A DNA stretch of 64,000 nucleotides from Bordetella pseudohinzii (GCF_000657795.2 NZ_JHEP02000013.1:62001-126000), one strand, 5' to 3'; shown: positions 17,206 through 26,808, counted from the stretch's first letter. Translations and numbers: made by a program. Notes: generated by a model from the letters alone, not told the origin.

Positions 17206-18399
17206 ATGTCCTCGACGCCCTCGTTTAACTGGGAAGATCCGCTGTTGCTGGATCAGCAACTGACCGAAGAAGAGCGCATGGTGCGCGACGCCGCGCATGC
17301 CTACGCCCAGGACAAGCTCGCCACGCGCGTGCTGGAAGCCTTCCGTCACGAAAAGACCGACCCGGCCATCTTCGCCGAAATGGGCGAGCTGGGCCTGTTG
17401 GGCGCGACCATCCCCGCCGAATACGGCGGCGCCGGCCTGAACTACGTCAGCTACGGCCTGATCGCGCGCGAAGTCGAGCGCGTGGACTCGGGCTACCGCT
17501 CCATGATGAGCGTGCAGTCCTCGCTGGTCATGGTGCCGATCAATGAGTTCGGCAGCGAAGAGCAAAAGCGCAAATACCTGCCCAAGCTGGCCGCCGGCGA
17601 ATGGATCGGCTGCTTCGGCCTGACCGAGCCCAACCACGGCTCCGATCCCGCCGGCATGGAAACCCGCGCCGTGAAGGTCGACGGCGGCTACAAGGTCAGC
17701 GGCGCCAAGATGTGGATCACCAATTCGCCCATCGCCGATGTCTTCGTGGTCTGGGCCAAGTGCGTGGGCGGCGAGTTCGACGGCAAGATCCGCGGCTTCA
17801 TCCTCGAGAAGGGCATGAAGGGCCTGTCGGCTCCGGCCATCCACGGCAAGGTCGGCCTGCGCGCCTCGATCACCGGCGAAATCGTCATGGACGACGTCGA
17901 GATCAGCGACGCCCAGATGATGCCCGGCGTGTCCGGCCTGCGCGGCCCCTTCACCTGCCTGAACTCGGCCCGCTTCGGCATCGCCTGGGGCGCGCTGGGC
18001 GCGGCGGAAGCCTGCTGGCACACCGCCCGCCAGTACACCCTGGACCGCAAGCAGTTCGGCCGCCCCCTGGCCGCCAACCAGCTCATCCAGAAGAAGCTGG
18101 CCGACATGCAGACGGAAATCACGCTGGCGCTGCAAGGCTGCCTGCGCCTGGGCCGCATGAAGGACGAAGGCACCGCCGCCGTCGAAATCACCTCCATCAT
18201 GAAGCGCAACTCCTGCGGCAAGGCCCTGGACATCGCGCGCCTGGCGCGCGACATGCTGGGCGGCAACGGCATCTCCGATGAATTCGGCGTGGCCCGCCAC
18301 CTCGTCAACCTCGAAGTGGTCAACACCTACGAAGGCACGCACGATGTGCACGCCCTCATCCTGGGCCGCGCCCAGACCGGCATCCAGGCTTTCTTCTAA
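17206..18399 (+). CDS. gcdH: Glutaryl-CoA dehydrogenase
   Basis: A 397-residue FAD-dependent acyl-CoA dehydrogenase that oxidises and decarboxylates glutaryl-CoA to crotonyl-CoA in lysine and tryptophan degradation. The N-terminus [17 protein letters not shown] is typical. The acyl-CoA dehydrogenase signature [14 protein letters not shown] lies near 135-150, and the catalytic glutamate is in [15 protein letters not shown] near residue 375. The C-terminus [10 protein letters not shown] is canonical. An AT-rich stretch AAATTTAAATTT lies at 17162-17175 just upstream. A terminator follows. Confidence 0.95.
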   Translation: MSSTPSFNWEDPLLLDQQLTEEERMVRDAAHAYAQDKLATRVLEAFRHEKTDPAIFAEMGELGLLGATIPAEYGGAGLNYVSYGLIAREVERVDSGYRSMMSVQSSLVMVPINEFGSEEQKRKYLPKLAAGEWIGCFGLTEPNHGSDPAGMETRAVKVDGGYKVSGAKMWITNSPIADVFVVWAKCVGGEFDGKIRGFILEKGMKGLSAPAIHGKVGLRASITGEIVMDDVEISDAQMMPGVSGLRGPFTCLNSARFGIAWGALGAAEACWHTARQYTLDRKQFGRPLAANQLIQKKLADMQTEITLALQGCLRLGRMKDEGTAAVEITSIMKRNSCGKALDIARLARDMLGGNGISDEFGVARHLVNLEVVNTYEGTHDVHALILGRAQTGIQAFF

Positions 18400-18418
18400 G
18401 CCGCGATCGCCGCAGCAG

Positions 18419-18453
18419 CCCCAGGCCTGGCGGCCTGGGGTTTTGTTTTTTTT
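18419..18453 (+). terminator. Rho-independent terminator after gcdH
   Basis: CCCCAGGCC/GGCCTGGGG with loop TGGC is followed by TTTTGTTTTTTTT. It begins 20 bp after the gcdH stop codon. Confidence 0.9.
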
Positions 18454-18576
18454 GCGGCGCTTCCGCTGCCGCGAAGCCGGTGTTTCCGCATGACGAATAG
18501 CCACGAGCCGCCAGCGCGTTTACGGTAGAACCTGGTCCCGCAAGAGGATCGCATACCTAGAACATCGGAGACATCA

Positions 18577-19572
18577 ATGCAGACCTTACGCCGCCTGGCC
18601 GCGCACGCGGCCTGCGCGCTGGCCGCCGGCCTCGCGCTGGCCAGCCCCGCCGCCCACGCCGCCGATACCGATTGGCCCCAGCGCCCGGTCACGCTCTACC
18701 TCGGTTTCCCGCCCGGCACCTCCACCGATATGGTGGCGCGCCTGCTGGGCGAACAGTTCAGCAAGCGCTGGGGCCAGCCGGTCATCGTCGAGAACAAGCC
18801 CGGCGTGGGGGGCAGCCTGGGCGCGGCGACGGCGGCGCGCATGCCGCCCGACGGCTACACCCTGCTGTTGAGCGCCTCCGGGCCCATGAGCATCAATCCG
18901 CACGTCTACAAAAACGTGGGCTACGACAGCGCGACCAGCTTCGCGCCCATCACCCAGACCACCTGGCTGCCCTATGCGCTGGTGGTGCGTCCGGACTTCA
19001 AGGCCAAGAACCTGCAGGAACTCATCGCGCTGGCGCGCAGCCAGCCCGGCAAGCTCACCTATGCCAGCACGGGCGTGGGCACCAACAGCCATCTGATCAT
19101 GGCGATCCTGCAGGCCAAGACCGGCATGCAGCTCACCCACGTGCCCTATAAGGGCAGCTCGCAAAGCCAGGCCGACGTGCTGGGCGGCAATGTGGACATG
19201 ACCTTCGACACCCTGGCCTCCGAACTGGCGATGATCCAGAGCAAGCGCCTGCTGCCGCTGGCCGTGAGCAAGGGGCAGCGCACCGACCTCGCGCCCGAGG
19301 TGCCCACCGTGGCCGAACAGGGCTTCCCGAATTTCGAGGTCGGCGCCTGGCTGGGCCTGTTTGCCCCGGCCGGCACGCCGGATGCCGTGGTGCGCAAGGT
19401 CTTCGACACCACCCAGCAGGTGATGGCCGATCCGGCCGTGCGGCAAAAGCTCATCGCCCTGGGGTCCGAGGTCCGCCTGAGCAAGAGTCCGGAAGCCTTT
19501 GCCGCCATGATGCGGGATGACTACGCCATGTGGGGCAAGGTCGTACACGAAACAGGAGCAAAATCGCAATGA
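18577..19572 (+). CDS. Bug-family tripartite tricarboxylate transporter substrate-binding protein
   Basis: A 331-residue periplasmic receptor. A signal peptide with AHA cleavage site covers about residues 1-28. The mature protein shows Bug features WPQRPVTLYLGFPPGTSTD and VIVENKPGVGGSLGA, plus HVPYKGSSQSQADVLGG. Bug receptors pass carboxylates or related small molecules to a TctAB-type permease. No permease is adjacent; a receptor-less TctBA pair lies at 32280-34213. Its stop overlaps the start of a class II aldolase gene, so the ligand may be a substrate of that enzyme. Confidence 0.93.
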   Translation: MQTLRRLAAHAACALAAGLALASPAAHAADTDWPQRPVTLYLGFPPGTSTDMVARLLGEQFSKRWGQPVIVENKPGVGGSLGAATAARMPPDGYTLLLSASGPMSINPHVYKNVGYDSATSFAPITQTTWLPYALVVRPDFKAKNLQELIALARSQPGKLTYASTGVGTNSHLIMAILQAKTGMQLTHVPYKGSSQSQADVLGGNVDMTFDTLASELAMIQSKRLLPLAVSKGQRTDLAPEVPTVAEQGFPNFEVGAWLGLFAPAGTPDAVVRKVFDTTQQVMADPAVRQKLIALGSEVRLSKSPEAFAAMMRDDYAMWGKVVHETGAKSQ

Positions 19573-20345
19573 ACCCGACCCGTCCATCCTCGCCCGGGCG
19601 CGCGCCCGGAATATCCGACGCCGAATGGAAAACCCGCGTCGATCTGGCCGCCTGCTACCGGCTGATCGCGCTGTTCGGCATGAGCGACCTGATCTACAAC
19701 CACATCACGGCCCGCATTCCCGGCACCGACGATGAATTGCTGATCAACCCCTATGGCCTGATGTACGAGGAGATCACGGCGTCCAGCCTGGTGCGCATCG
19801 ACATCGAAGGCAATGTGCTGCACAACCCCGACCCGGAACTGGGCATCAACCCGGCCGGCTATGTGATCCACAGCGCCGTGCACGGCGCCCGCCATGACGT
19901 GGGCTGCGTGATCCACACCCACACGCGCGCCGGCATGGCCGTCTCGGCCATGCAATGCGGGCTGCTGCCGCTCACGCAGACCTCGATGCGCTTTGCCGAC
20001 ATCGCCTATCACGACTACGAAAGCGTGGCGATCGACCTGGACGAACGCGCCCGGCTGGTGGCCGACCTGGGCGACAAGGAAGCCATGATCCTGCGCAACC
20101 ACGGCCTGCTGGTGGCCTGCGCGACGGTGGCCCAGGCCTTCAACAGCATGTATTGGCTGGAGATGGCCTGCAAGGCGCAGGTCGACGCCATGCACAGCGG
20201 CGTGGCGCTGCACACGCCTGCGCAGGCGGTCATCGACCGCACCTGCCATCTCTACAAACCGACCACGCGCCGCCCCTTCGGCGAAATGGAATGGCCGGCC
20301 ATGCTGCGGCTGCTGGACCGGCGCGATCCGGGCTTCCGCGGCTAA
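19569..20345 (+). CDS. Class II aldolase/adducin family protein
   Basis: A 258-residue protein with the class II aldolase fold. Zinc ligands are expected in the IHTHTRAG loop (His116 and His118), and MILRNHGLLVA supplies the later conserved histidine. Members are fuculose-phosphate or ribulose-phosphate aldolases/epimerases or decarboxylases; this one resembles the uncharacterised group common in Bordetella-like genomes. The ATGA overlap with the Bug receptor gene implies coupled expression and perhaps a common substrate. The ATG at 19569 was chosen over a longer frame inside the receptor gene. Confidence 0.88.
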   Translation: MNPTRPSSPGRAPGISDAEWKTRVDLAACYRLIALFGMSDLIYNHITARIPGTDDELLINPYGLMYEEITASSLVRIDIEGNVLHNPDPELGINPAGYVIHSAVHGARHDVGCVIHTHTRAGMAVSAMQCGLLPLTQTSMRFADIAYHDYESVAIDLDERARLVADLGDKEAMILRNHGLLVACATVAQAFNSMYWLEMACKAQVDAMHSGVALHTPAQAVIDRTCHLYKPTTRRPFGEMEWPAMLRLLDRRDPGFRG

Positions 20346-20363
20346 GGCGGGACAGGGGCAGGA

Positions 20364-20807
20364 TCAGGCCTGCCCGCTCAGGTCGAACAGGCTGGTGGCA
20401 TCCAGCTCCAGCACGACTTCGTCGTGCTGGTTGTAGATGAACCAGGTCCAGGTGATGATGCCCAGGTCCTGGCGCGAGGACGAGGTGCGCGCCCCTTGCA
20501 CACGCGCATGCAGGGTCAGCTCATCGCCCGGGCGCACCGGCACCCGCCAGCGCACTTCGCCCAGGCCGGGCGAACCGAAAGACTCGGAATCATGCAGGAC
20601 CGCGTCCACGGCCATGCGCATGGCCAGCGCGCACGTATGCCAGCCGCTGGCGATCAAGCCGCCCCAGCGCCCTTCCTGGGCGCGCTTTTCGTCGACGTGG
20701 AACCACTGGGGATCGTATTTGCTGGCAAATTCGAGGACTTCTTCGCGCGAGACCTTGACCGGTCCCCCCTTGATCACCATCCCCTGGTGCAGTTCGGCAA
20801 ACTTCAT
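20364..20807 (-). CDS. MaoC-like dehydratase
   Basis: A 147-residue hotdog-fold protein. The hydratase-2 type segment is PQWFHVDEKRAQEGRWGG followed by LIASGWHTCALAMRM, with the catalytic aspartate/histidine pair expected there. VRPGDELTLHARV is the typical MaoC C-terminal beta region. Such proteins hydrate enoyl-CoA substrates. The ATG at 20807 (MKFAEL) gives the family start; codons upstream to 20855 are not conserved in character. It lies downstream of a thiamine-diphosphate enzyme gene on the same strand, 87 bp apart. Confidence 0.87.
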   Translation of the reverse strand: MKFAELHQGMVIKGGPVKVSREEVLEFASKYDPQWFHVDEKRAQEGRWGGLIASGWHTCALAMRMAVDAVLHDSESFGSPGLGEVRWRVPVRPGDELTLHARVQGARTSSSRQDLGIITWTWFIYNQHDEVVLELDATSLFDLSGQA

Positions 20808-20894
20808 GGCTAGTCCTGTGGCAAACAGGCCCTGGCTGGGCCCGCCTTCAAGCATATCGCGCCAGGGGCGCCTGGCGCGAATCCGCGGTGTCGA

Positions 20895-22454
20895 TCAGAT
20901 GGCGGCTTCGATGAGGAAGGGCCCCTTGTGCTTCAGACCCGCCTGCAAGGCCTGCGTAAAGCCCTCGACGCTGTCCACGCGCACCGCTTCGACACCCATG
21001 CCGCGGGCCAGGCTGACCCAGTCCAGGCTGGGGTCGACCAGGTCCAGCATGCGCTGGGCATTGCGACCCGGCTCCTGCACGCCGACATTGCGCATTTCGC
21101 CATGCAGGGTCTGGTAGCTGTTGTTGGCGTAGATGATGGTCAGGCAATCCAGGCGTTCGCGCGCCTGCGTCCAGAGCGCCTGGAGGGTGTACATGCCGCT
21201 GCCGTCGGCCTGCATGGTGACCACCTTGCGGTCGGGGCAGGCCACGGCGGCGCCGGTCGCCATGGGCATGCCGATGCCGATGGCGCCGCCGGTCAGCTGC
21301 AGCCAGTCGTGCGGCGCCGAGTTGACGTTGTGCAGGCCGATCTCGCGGCCCTGCGTGATGGACTCGTCCACCAGAATGGCGTTCTCCGGCAGGTGGCGCA
21401 TGGTGATCTGGTTGAGCGCCGCGCTGGTCAGCTTGCCGGAAGTGGGCAGCGGCTCGCGCCAGCCGGCCGCGGCCAGCCGGGGGGCGTCCGACTTGATGCC
21501 CAGCTCTTCGGCCAGCCACTCCAGCGCATGCGCCAGATCCTGCTCCTGCGTGGCCAAGGTGACCGGCTCGCAGCTTTCGGGCGCCAGCAGGCTGGGCTTG
21601 CCGGGATAGGCAAAGAAAGCGACCGGCGAACGCGCGCCGACCAGCACCAGCTTGCGCACGTCGGCCAGGAAGGCCAGCGCCTGGTCCACGGGATAGGGCA
21701 GGCGGTCAACCGGCGTGCGTCCCTGGCCGCGCTCGACGCGGCGGTTGGAAGTCTCGCTGGCCAGGCGCACGCCCGTGGCCTGCGCGATGCGGCCGGCGGC
21801 GGCCAGCGCGCGGCCGCGCAGGGCGGTGCCGCCCAGCAGCAGCATGGTCTTCTCGCCGGACCGGATGGCCGCCGCGGCGGCGCGGATGGCGTCGCCATCG
21901 GGACGCGACGGCGCCTCGACGGCGACCGGCATGGGCGCCGGCGTATTCGCGGGCAGATCGGTCCAGGCCGCGTTGGCGGGCAGAAAGAGCGTGGCGACAT
22001 TGCCCGGCGCCTGGCGCGCCACGCGGATGGCTTCTCCGGTGCGGGCGGCCACCGAGGCCGCGTCTTCGATGCGGCCGACCCAGTGCGACATCGGGCGGGC
22101 CACGCCTTCGCCGTCGCTGGTCAGCGGCGCGTCGTATTGCACATGATAGGTGGCGTGGTCGCCCACCACATTGACCATGGGCGTGCGGGCGCGGCGGGCG
22201 TTATGCAGATTGGCCAGGCCATTGCCCAGGCCCGGGCCCAGGTGCAGAAGCGTGGCCGCCGGCTTGTCGGCCATCCGGGCATAGCCATCGGCCGCGCCGG
22301 TCACCACGCCTTCGAACAGGCCCAGCACGCAACGCATGCGCGGCTTGCGGTCCAGCGCGGCCACGAAGTGCATTTCCGATGTGCCGGGATTGGCAAAACA
22401 GACATCAATGTCGTTGACAAGCAGGGTATCGCAAAGACTGTCGGCGCCGTTCAT
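20895..22454 (-). CDS. Thiamine-diphosphate-dependent enzyme, acetolactate synthase large-subunit-like
   Basis: A 519-residue enzyme of the benzoylformate decarboxylase/acetolactate synthase-like group. The N-terminal segment VCFANPGTSEMHFVAALD and the activating glutamate Glu48 (GLFEGVVTGAADGYARM) are clear. The cofactor motif reads QADGSGMYTLQALWT...NNSY near residues 413-440, with ADGS where GDGS is more usual. It is distinct from the enzyme encoded at 15442 and has no small-subunit gene. The physiological reaction is unknown. No strong ribosome site precedes the ATG at 22454; a terminator-like hairpin lies in its leader. Confidence 0.84.
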   Translation of the reverse strand: MNGADSLCDTLLVNDIDVCFANPGTSEMHFVAALDRKPRMRCVLGLFEGVVTGAADGYARMADKPAATLLHLGPGLGNGLANLHNARRARTPMVNVVGDHATYHVQYDAPLTSDGEGVARPMSHWVGRIEDAASVAARTGEAIRVARQAPGNVATLFLPANAAWTDLPANTPAPMPVAVEAPSRPDGDAIRAAAAAIRSGEKTMLLLGGTALRGRALAAAGRIAQATGVRLASETSNRRVERGQGRTPVDRLPYPVDQALAFLADVRKLVLVGARSPVAFFAYPGKPSLLAPESCEPVTLATQEQDLAHALEWLAEELGIKSDAPRLAAAGWREPLPTSGKLTSAALNQITMRHLPENAILVDESITQGREIGLHNVNSAPHDWLQLTGGAIGIGMPMATGAAVACPDRKVVTMQADGSGMYTLQALWTQARERLDCLTIIYANNSYQTLHGEMRNVGVQEPGRNAQRMLDLVDPSLDWVSLARGMGVEAVRVDSVEGFTQALQAGLKHKGPFLIEAAI

Positions 22455-22476
22455 GGTGTCAGTATCAGAAAGGAAG

Positions 22477-22510
22477 AAAAAAGGGGCGGGCGGGCCTGGG
22501 CGGCCCGCCC
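22477..22510 (-). terminator. Terminator-like hairpin in the leader of the thiamine-diphosphate enzyme gene
   Basis: On the minus strand the stem GGGCGGGCC/GGCCCGCCC with loop GCCCA is followed by GCCCCTTTTTT. It ends about 22 nt before the ATG at 22454. It could terminate readthrough from the amino-acid receptor gene upstream or act as an attenuator of the enzyme gene; the sequence does not decide. Confidence 0.55.
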
Positions 22511-22623
22511 TGTCGCTGGACATGATAGGGATAGCGAGAGGGTGCGCCTAGGTCCATTTCGCAGCCGCGGCATGGAACCACTCTCCCCAGGCGCTCAAAA
22601 CCTAGGGTTGACCCTCAGAAGAC

Positions 22624-22735
22624 TCAGGCCGGGCTCGGGATCTGGCCCAGGAAAGCCCGCGCGCGCTTTGCGGGGCCGAGAAGAAGCGCCGCGGCGGCGC
22701 GCTCGACCACGCGCCCGCCGCCCTCCATGAAGACC
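22624..22735 (-). pseudogene. 3' remnant of an amino-acid ABC transporter ATPase gene (AapP/BztD type)
   Basis: Immediately after the receptor gene stop, one minus-strand frame reads KVFMEGGGRVVERAAAALLL and then GPAKRARAFLGQIPSPA before TGA. This matches the C-terminal end of polar amino-acid ABC ATPases, which typically read FMDGG-hydrophobic-VE...P..RARAFLGQIL. No start codon, Walker motifs or permease sequence precede it. The simplest reading is a deletion that removed both permease genes and nearly all of the ATPase gene and joined the receptor gene to the last 37 or so codons. The identification rests on pattern memory for this short tail. Confidence 0.6.
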
Positions 22736-23758
22736 TTAGCGCACCGGCCAGGGATACATCGCCCCGCCCTGGTTCCAGAGCGCATTGACGCCGCGCGCCA
22801 GGCCCAGCTTGCTGTCCTTGCCGACATTGCGCTCGAAGATCTCGCCGTAATTGCCCACGGCCTTGATCGCGTGATAGGCCCATTTTTCGTCCAGGCCCAT
22901 ATTCTTGCCCGCCCCGGGCGTCACGCCCAGGATGCGCGAGATATTGGGGTTCTTGCTTTGCAGCATCTCGTCGACGTTTTTCTGCGTGATGCCGTACTCC
23001 TCGGCCTCCATCAGCGCGAACAGCGTCCAGCGCACGATGCCCAGCCAGTTTTCATCGCCCTGGCGCACCATGGGGCCCAGCGGCTCCTTGGAGAAACGTT
23101 CGGGCAGGATTTCAAAGTCGGCCGGATTGGAGACCTGGGTGGCGCGCACGGCGGCCAGTTGCGAGGCATCGTCGGTGAAGGCATCGCAGCGGCCGGACTC
23201 GAAGGCGCGCACGACCTCGGTCACCTTGTCGATCACCACGGGGGTGAACTTGATGCCGTTGGCGCGGAACCAGTCGGCCAGGTTCAGCTCGGTGGTGGTG
23301 CCCGGCTGCACGCAGACCGTGGCCTCGTTGAGTTCCTTGGCGGACTTCACGCCCAGCGACTTGCGCACCAGCACGCCCTGCCCGTCATAAAAGCTGGCGG
23401 CGACCGCGGCCAGGCCCAGCGAGGTGTCGCGCGTCTGGGTGAGCGTCACCGTGCGCAGCAGGACATCGACCTCGCCGGACTGCAGGGCCGTGAAGCGCTG
23501 CTGGGTCGACAGCGGCGTGCCTTTGAATTTGCTGGCATCGCCGAACACCGCCGCGGCCACCGCGCGGCAGATATCGACGTCCATGCCTTCCCATTCGCCC
23601 TTGCTATTGGTGGCGGAAAAACCGGACACCCCATCCGTGAGGCCGCATTGCACAAAGCCTTTCTTCTTGACGGCATCCAGGGTCGGTCCGGCGTGCGCGG
23701 CCGACATGGCGCCGGCCAGCGCGGCCGCGCCCAATGCCAAGGCAATCGTCTTTTTCAT
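22736..23758 (-). CDS. Polar amino-acid ABC transporter substrate-binding protein (AapJ/BztA type)
   Basis: A 340-residue periplasmic binding protein with signal peptide ending AHA (about residues 1-23). Type features are LDAVKKKGFVQCGLTDGVSG, FSATNSKGEWEGMDVDICRA and DVLLRTVTLTQTRD, all characteristic of the general L-amino-acid receptor AapJ/BztA. The ATG at 23758 has GGAG about 9 nt upstream; a TTG two codons earlier is too close to it. In related genomes aapJ is followed by permeases aapQ and aapM and ATPase aapP; here only a short aapP-like tail follows, so the system is probably non-functional unless it uses another permease. Confidence 0.92.
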   Translation of the reverse strand: MKKTIALALGAAALAGAMSAAHAGPTLDAVKKKGFVQCGLTDGVSGFSATNSKGEWEGMDVDICRAVAAAVFGDASKFKGTPLSTQQRFTALQSGEVDVLLRTVTLTQTRDTSLGLAAVAASFYDGQGVLVRKSLGVKSAKELNEATVCVQPGTTTELNLADWFRANGIKFTPVVIDKVTEVVRAFESGRCDAFTDDASQLAAVRATQVSNPADFEILPERFSKEPLGPMVRQGDENWLGIVRWTLFALMEAEEYGITQKNVDEMLQSKNPNISRILGVTPGAGKNMGLDEKWAYHAIKAVGNYGEIFERNVGKDSKLGLARGVNALWNQGGAMYPWPVR

Positions 23759-23886
23759 GGCCAAGCTCTCCTCATGTGCAAGCCGCCCGCGGGATCAGGA
23801 TGCGTGGCGGGCTGTCCGCGGCAGCGGACCAGCGAGAGCCAGATTACGCCGCGCCGGGCGGTCTGCACAATCCCGGCGCGGGCCGC

Positions 23887-24915
23887 TCAAGTGCCGGGCA
23901 GCCCCGAGGTGTCCAGGCTGAAGGCCGCGGCGGCGCGGCCGATGCGGTCGTTGACGGCATCCCAGGCCGGATCGGTCGGCGGCGCCTGCACCCAGATACG
24001 GGCGTAACCCTGCGCATCGAGTTCGCGCAGGGTGGCATAGAGGGCCTGGGCGTAGCGAGCCGGGTCGGCCGGCACGGGATGCCACTCCAGGCCGTCGCCG
24101 TCTTCGCCGCGCCAGCCATGGGCCACCATGGCGATGCGGCCGGCGGGCCGGTCGCCGGCGCGCAGGCGCGCCCAATTGGCCTGGTCGATGAGTTCGAGCG
24201 GCGTGCGCGGCGCATAGTGCGCCTTGAGGGTGCCCGAGGCGCGCGGCGCGGCGGCATCCGGGCGGGCGACCGGCACGCCCAGGACGCGGGCGATCTGCGC
24301 GGCGCTGACATGGCCGGGGCGCAGCAGCACCGGGCCTATTCCCTGGTCCAGGCGCGAGAGATCGACGATGGTGGATTCGATGCCCACTTCGGATGCGCCG
24401 CCGTCGAGCACCGGCATGCCGGCGGCGACTTCCCGGGGGAACTCGGCGCGCACATGATCGGCCCGGGTGGGCGACACATGGCCGAAGGTATTGGCCGATG
24501 GCGCGGCCACGCCGCCCTGCCCGCCGGGCTTGAGCGCGGCGAAGGCGCGCAGCAGCGCCTGCGCCACCGGATGCGAGGGGCAACGCAGGCCGATGCTGTC
24601 CTGGCCGCCGCTGACGGCCTCGCCCACGCCGGGACGGCGCTTGAGGATGAGGGTGAGCGGGCCCGGCCAGAAAGCCTCGATCAGGCGCAGGGCCTGCGGC
24701 GGCACTTCGCTGGCCCAATGGCCCAGGTCGGCGCCCGGCGCCACATGCACGATGACGGGATGATTGGCCGGCCGGCCCTTGGCGGCATAAATGCGCGCCA
24801 CGGCCTCGGCGTTCTCGGCATCGGCGCCCAGGCCATAGACCGTCTCGGTCGGAAACGCGACCAGGCCGCCGTCGGCCAGCCGCCGCGCGGCCGCCGCGAT
24901 GCCGGCCTCATCCAT
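23887..24915 (-). CDS. L-threonylcarbamoyladenylate synthase, Sua5 type
   Basis: A 342-residue protein with the YrdC-like domain (residues about 10-200, including [18 protein letters not shown] and [14 protein letters not shown]) and a C-terminal Sua5 domain after [18 protein letters not shown]. It makes threonylcarbamoyl-AMP for the t6A37 tRNA modification. The start overlaps the end of purK. ATG at 24915 has GGGGGA 8 nt upstream; ATG at 24924 (MSAMDEAG) is the alternative. It is the last gene of the minus-strand purE-purK group. Confidence 0.92.
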   Translation of the reverse strand: MDEAGIAAAARRLADGGLVAFPTETVYGLGADAENAEAVARIYAAKGRPANHPVIVHVAPGADLGHWASEVPPQALRLIEAFWPGPLTLILKRRPGVGEAVSGGQDSIGLRCPSHPVAQALLRAFAALKPGGQGGVAAPSANTFGHVSPTRADHVRAEFPREVAAGMPVLDGGASEVGIESTIVDLSRLDQGIGPVLLRPGHVSAAQIARVLGVPVARPDAAAPRASGTLKAHYAPRTPLELIDQANWARLRAGDRPAGRIAMVAHGWRGEDGDGLEWHPVPADPARYAQALYATLRELDAQGYARIWVQAPPTDPAWDAVNDRIGRAAAAFSLDTSGLPGT

Positions 24916-26092
24916 GGCCGACATCCCCCAGGCCCAGGGCCTGCGCCACCTTGGCCGCGTCGCGGCGGGCGTCGTCCAGCGTGCGGCCAACGATGGTCAC
25001 ATGGCCCATCTTGCGGCCGCGGCGCGCCTCGCGCTTGCCATAGAGATGCAGCTTGGCGGTATCCACGGCCAGCGCCGCGTCCCAGGCGGGTTCGCGCTGG
25101 GTCTGGCCGTCATACCAGATGTCGCCCAGCAGATTGAGCATGACGGCCGGCGTCACCAGGGCCGTGCTGCCCAAAGGCAGGCCGGCCATGACGCGCGCCT
25201 GCTGCTCGAACTGGCTGGTGATGCAGGCATCGATGGTGTAGTGGCCGCTGTTGTGCGGGCGCGGCGCGATCTCGTTGACCACCAGATCGCCGTTCTTGAG
25301 CACGAAGAATTCCACGCAGAGCACGCCGTGATAGCCCAGGCCCTGGGCGATGGCCTGCGCGGCCGCGCGCGCCTGGGCCTGCACCGCGCCGCTCTCGTTC
25401 CCGCCGACGGTGGACACCGCCAGGATGCCGTCACGGTGTTCGTTGCGCGCGATGGGAAACACCACGCTGGCGCCATCGAAACCGCGCGCGATCACCACCG
25501 AAATCTCGTGGTCCAGCGGCAGCAGCGCCTCCAGCACACAGGGCACGCCGCCGAACTCGGCAAAGGCCGCCTGGGCTTCTTCGCGGTTGGCCACGCGCGC
25601 CTGGCCCTTGCCGTCATAGCCCATGCGGGCCACTTTGAGAATACCGGGGAAGAGCTCGCCGCCCGCGCCGGCCAGGTCCTCGGGGCCGCGGATGGCCGCA
25701 TGCGGCGCCACCGGGATGCCCTGCGAGGCGATGAAGCTTTTTTCGGCGATGCGGTCCTGCACCACGGCCACGGCATCGCCCGCCGGGCTGACGCGGCAGC
25801 GCGCGGCCAGCGCGCGCAGGCTGTCGGCCGGCACGTTCTCGAACTCGGTGGTCACCACGGTGCAGCGCTCGGCCAGGGCCTGCAAGCCCTGGGCGTCGTC
25901 ATAGGCGGCGCGGATATGCAGGTCGGCCACCATGCCGGCCGGGCATTCCTCGGCCGGATCCAGCACGGCCACGCGATAGCCCAGGCTCTGGGCGGCATGG
26001 CAGAACATGCGGCCGAGCTGGCCCCCGCCAAGCAGGCCCAGCCAACCGCCGGGAGCGACAAAGAGTTTGGATCGAGATTGCGACATGGTCAT
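24908..26092 (-). CDS. purK: N5-carboxyaminoimidazole ribonucleotide synthase
   Basis: A 394-residue ATP-grasp enzyme of purine synthesis that carboxylates AIR with bicarbonate and ATP. The N-terminus [20 protein letters not shown] is diagnostic. [18 protein letters not shown] and [12 protein letters not shown] lie in the central domain, and [19 protein letters not shown] near residues 265-285 is the ATP-grasp metal site. Two starts are possible (26092 MTMSQ and 26086 MSQ); neither has a strong ribosome site. It follows purE after an 81-bp spacer with two hairpins. Confidence 0.94.
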   Translation of the reverse strand: MTMSQSRSKLFVAPGGWLGLLGGGQLGRMFCHAAQSLGYRVAVLDPAEECPAGMVADLHIRAAYDDAQGLQALAERCTVVTTEFENVPADSLRALAARCRVSPAGDAVAVVQDRIAEKSFIASQGIPVAPHAAIRGPEDLAGAGGELFPGILKVARMGYDGKGQARVANREEAQAAFAEFGGVPCVLEALLPLDHEISVVIARGFDGASVVFPIARNEHRDGILAVSTVGGNESGAVQAQARAAAQAIAQGLGYHGVLCVEFFVLKNGDLVVNEIAPRPHNSGHYTIDACITSQFEQQARVMAGLPLGSTALVTPAVMLNLLGDIWYDGQTQREPAWDAALAVDTAKLHLYGKREARRGRKMGHVTIVGRTLDDARRDAAKVAQALGLGDVGHG

Positions 26093-26117
26093 ACCGCGCA
26101 AAGCGGCGGGAAAAGCT

Positions 26118-26166
26118 GGGCGCCGCGGCGCCCGGTCGAGAAAAGCCGGCGCCCGAAGGCGCCGGC
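26118..26166. other. Tandem GC hairpins between purE and purK
   Basis: The first is a perfect 16-bp palindrome GGGCGCCGCGGCGCCC (26118-26133). The second has 9-bp arms GCCGGCGCC/GGCGCCGGC (26145-26166). On the minus strand its loop is TTCG and it is followed by CTTTTC. Together they may attenuate purK or stabilise purE mRNA. Confidence 0.5.
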
Positions 26167-26173
26167 ACGGTGT

Positions 26174-26695
26174 TCAGACAGGCAGGCTCATGTTGCGCGC
26201 CGCCTCGGTCTGGGCGGCCCGGAAGGCCACCAGCTTGGCATGCAGCGCATCGTCGGTCGTCGCGATGGTGGCGATGGCGTGCAAGGCGGCATTGGCCGCG
26301 CCCGCCTCGCCGATGGCGAATGTGGCCACCGGCACGCCCTTGGGCATTTGCACGATGGACAGCAGCGAATCCTCGCCGCGCAGATACTTGGACGGCACCG
26401 GCACGCCGAAGACCGGCACTTCGGTCAGGGCGGCCATCATGCCCGGCAAATGCGCCGCGCCGCCGGCGCCGGCGATGATGGCGCGCAAGCCGCGGGCATG
26501 GGCCACGGCGCCATACTCGGCCATGTCCTGGGGCATGCGATGCGCGGAAATCACGCGCGCCTCGAAGGGCACGCCGAAGGATTCCAGCATCGCCACCGCA
26601 TTCTGCATGACCTCCCAGTCGCTGGAAGAGCCCATGATGACGCCCACCAGGGGCGAGGCGGAAGAGGTGTTCGTAGCCGAGGTTTGTGTGGTCAT
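26174..26695 (-). CDS. purE: N5-carboxyaminoimidazole ribonucleotide mutase
   Basis: A 173-residue class I PurE that moves the carboxylate of N5-CAIR to give [17 protein letters not shown] and [11 protein letters not shown] are the substrate loops, and [17 protein letters not shown] is the conserved glycine-rich segment with GVPV and [19 protein letters not shown] after it. The first 15 residues are a serine/threonine-rich extension. It forms an operon-like series with purK and the Sua5 gene. Confidence 0.95.
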   Translation of the reverse strand: MTTQTSATNTSSASPLVGVIMGSSSDWEVMQNAVAMLESFGVPFEARVISAHRMPQDMAEYGAVAHARGLRAIIAGAGGAAHLPGMMAALTEVPVFGVPVPSKYLRGEDSLLSIVQMPKGVPVATFAIGEAGAANAALHAIATIATTDDALHAKLVAFRAAQTEAARNMSLPV

Positions 26696-26808
26696 GACCG
26701 AGTTCAGCGCGCCGCCGGGACGCAGAGGAAGAAAGCCAGGCCGGGCATGACCCGGCCGCGAAGCCCACTATTTTACCCGCCTCGCGCGCCGGGCCCGCCG
26801 GCCCGGCC

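Noticed and set aside
20895-22454. Assignment as the biosynthetic acetolactate synthase IlvB
   Set aside because: There is no small-subunit gene, length is shorter than IlvB, and the sequence sits in the benzoylformate decarboxylase-like branch.
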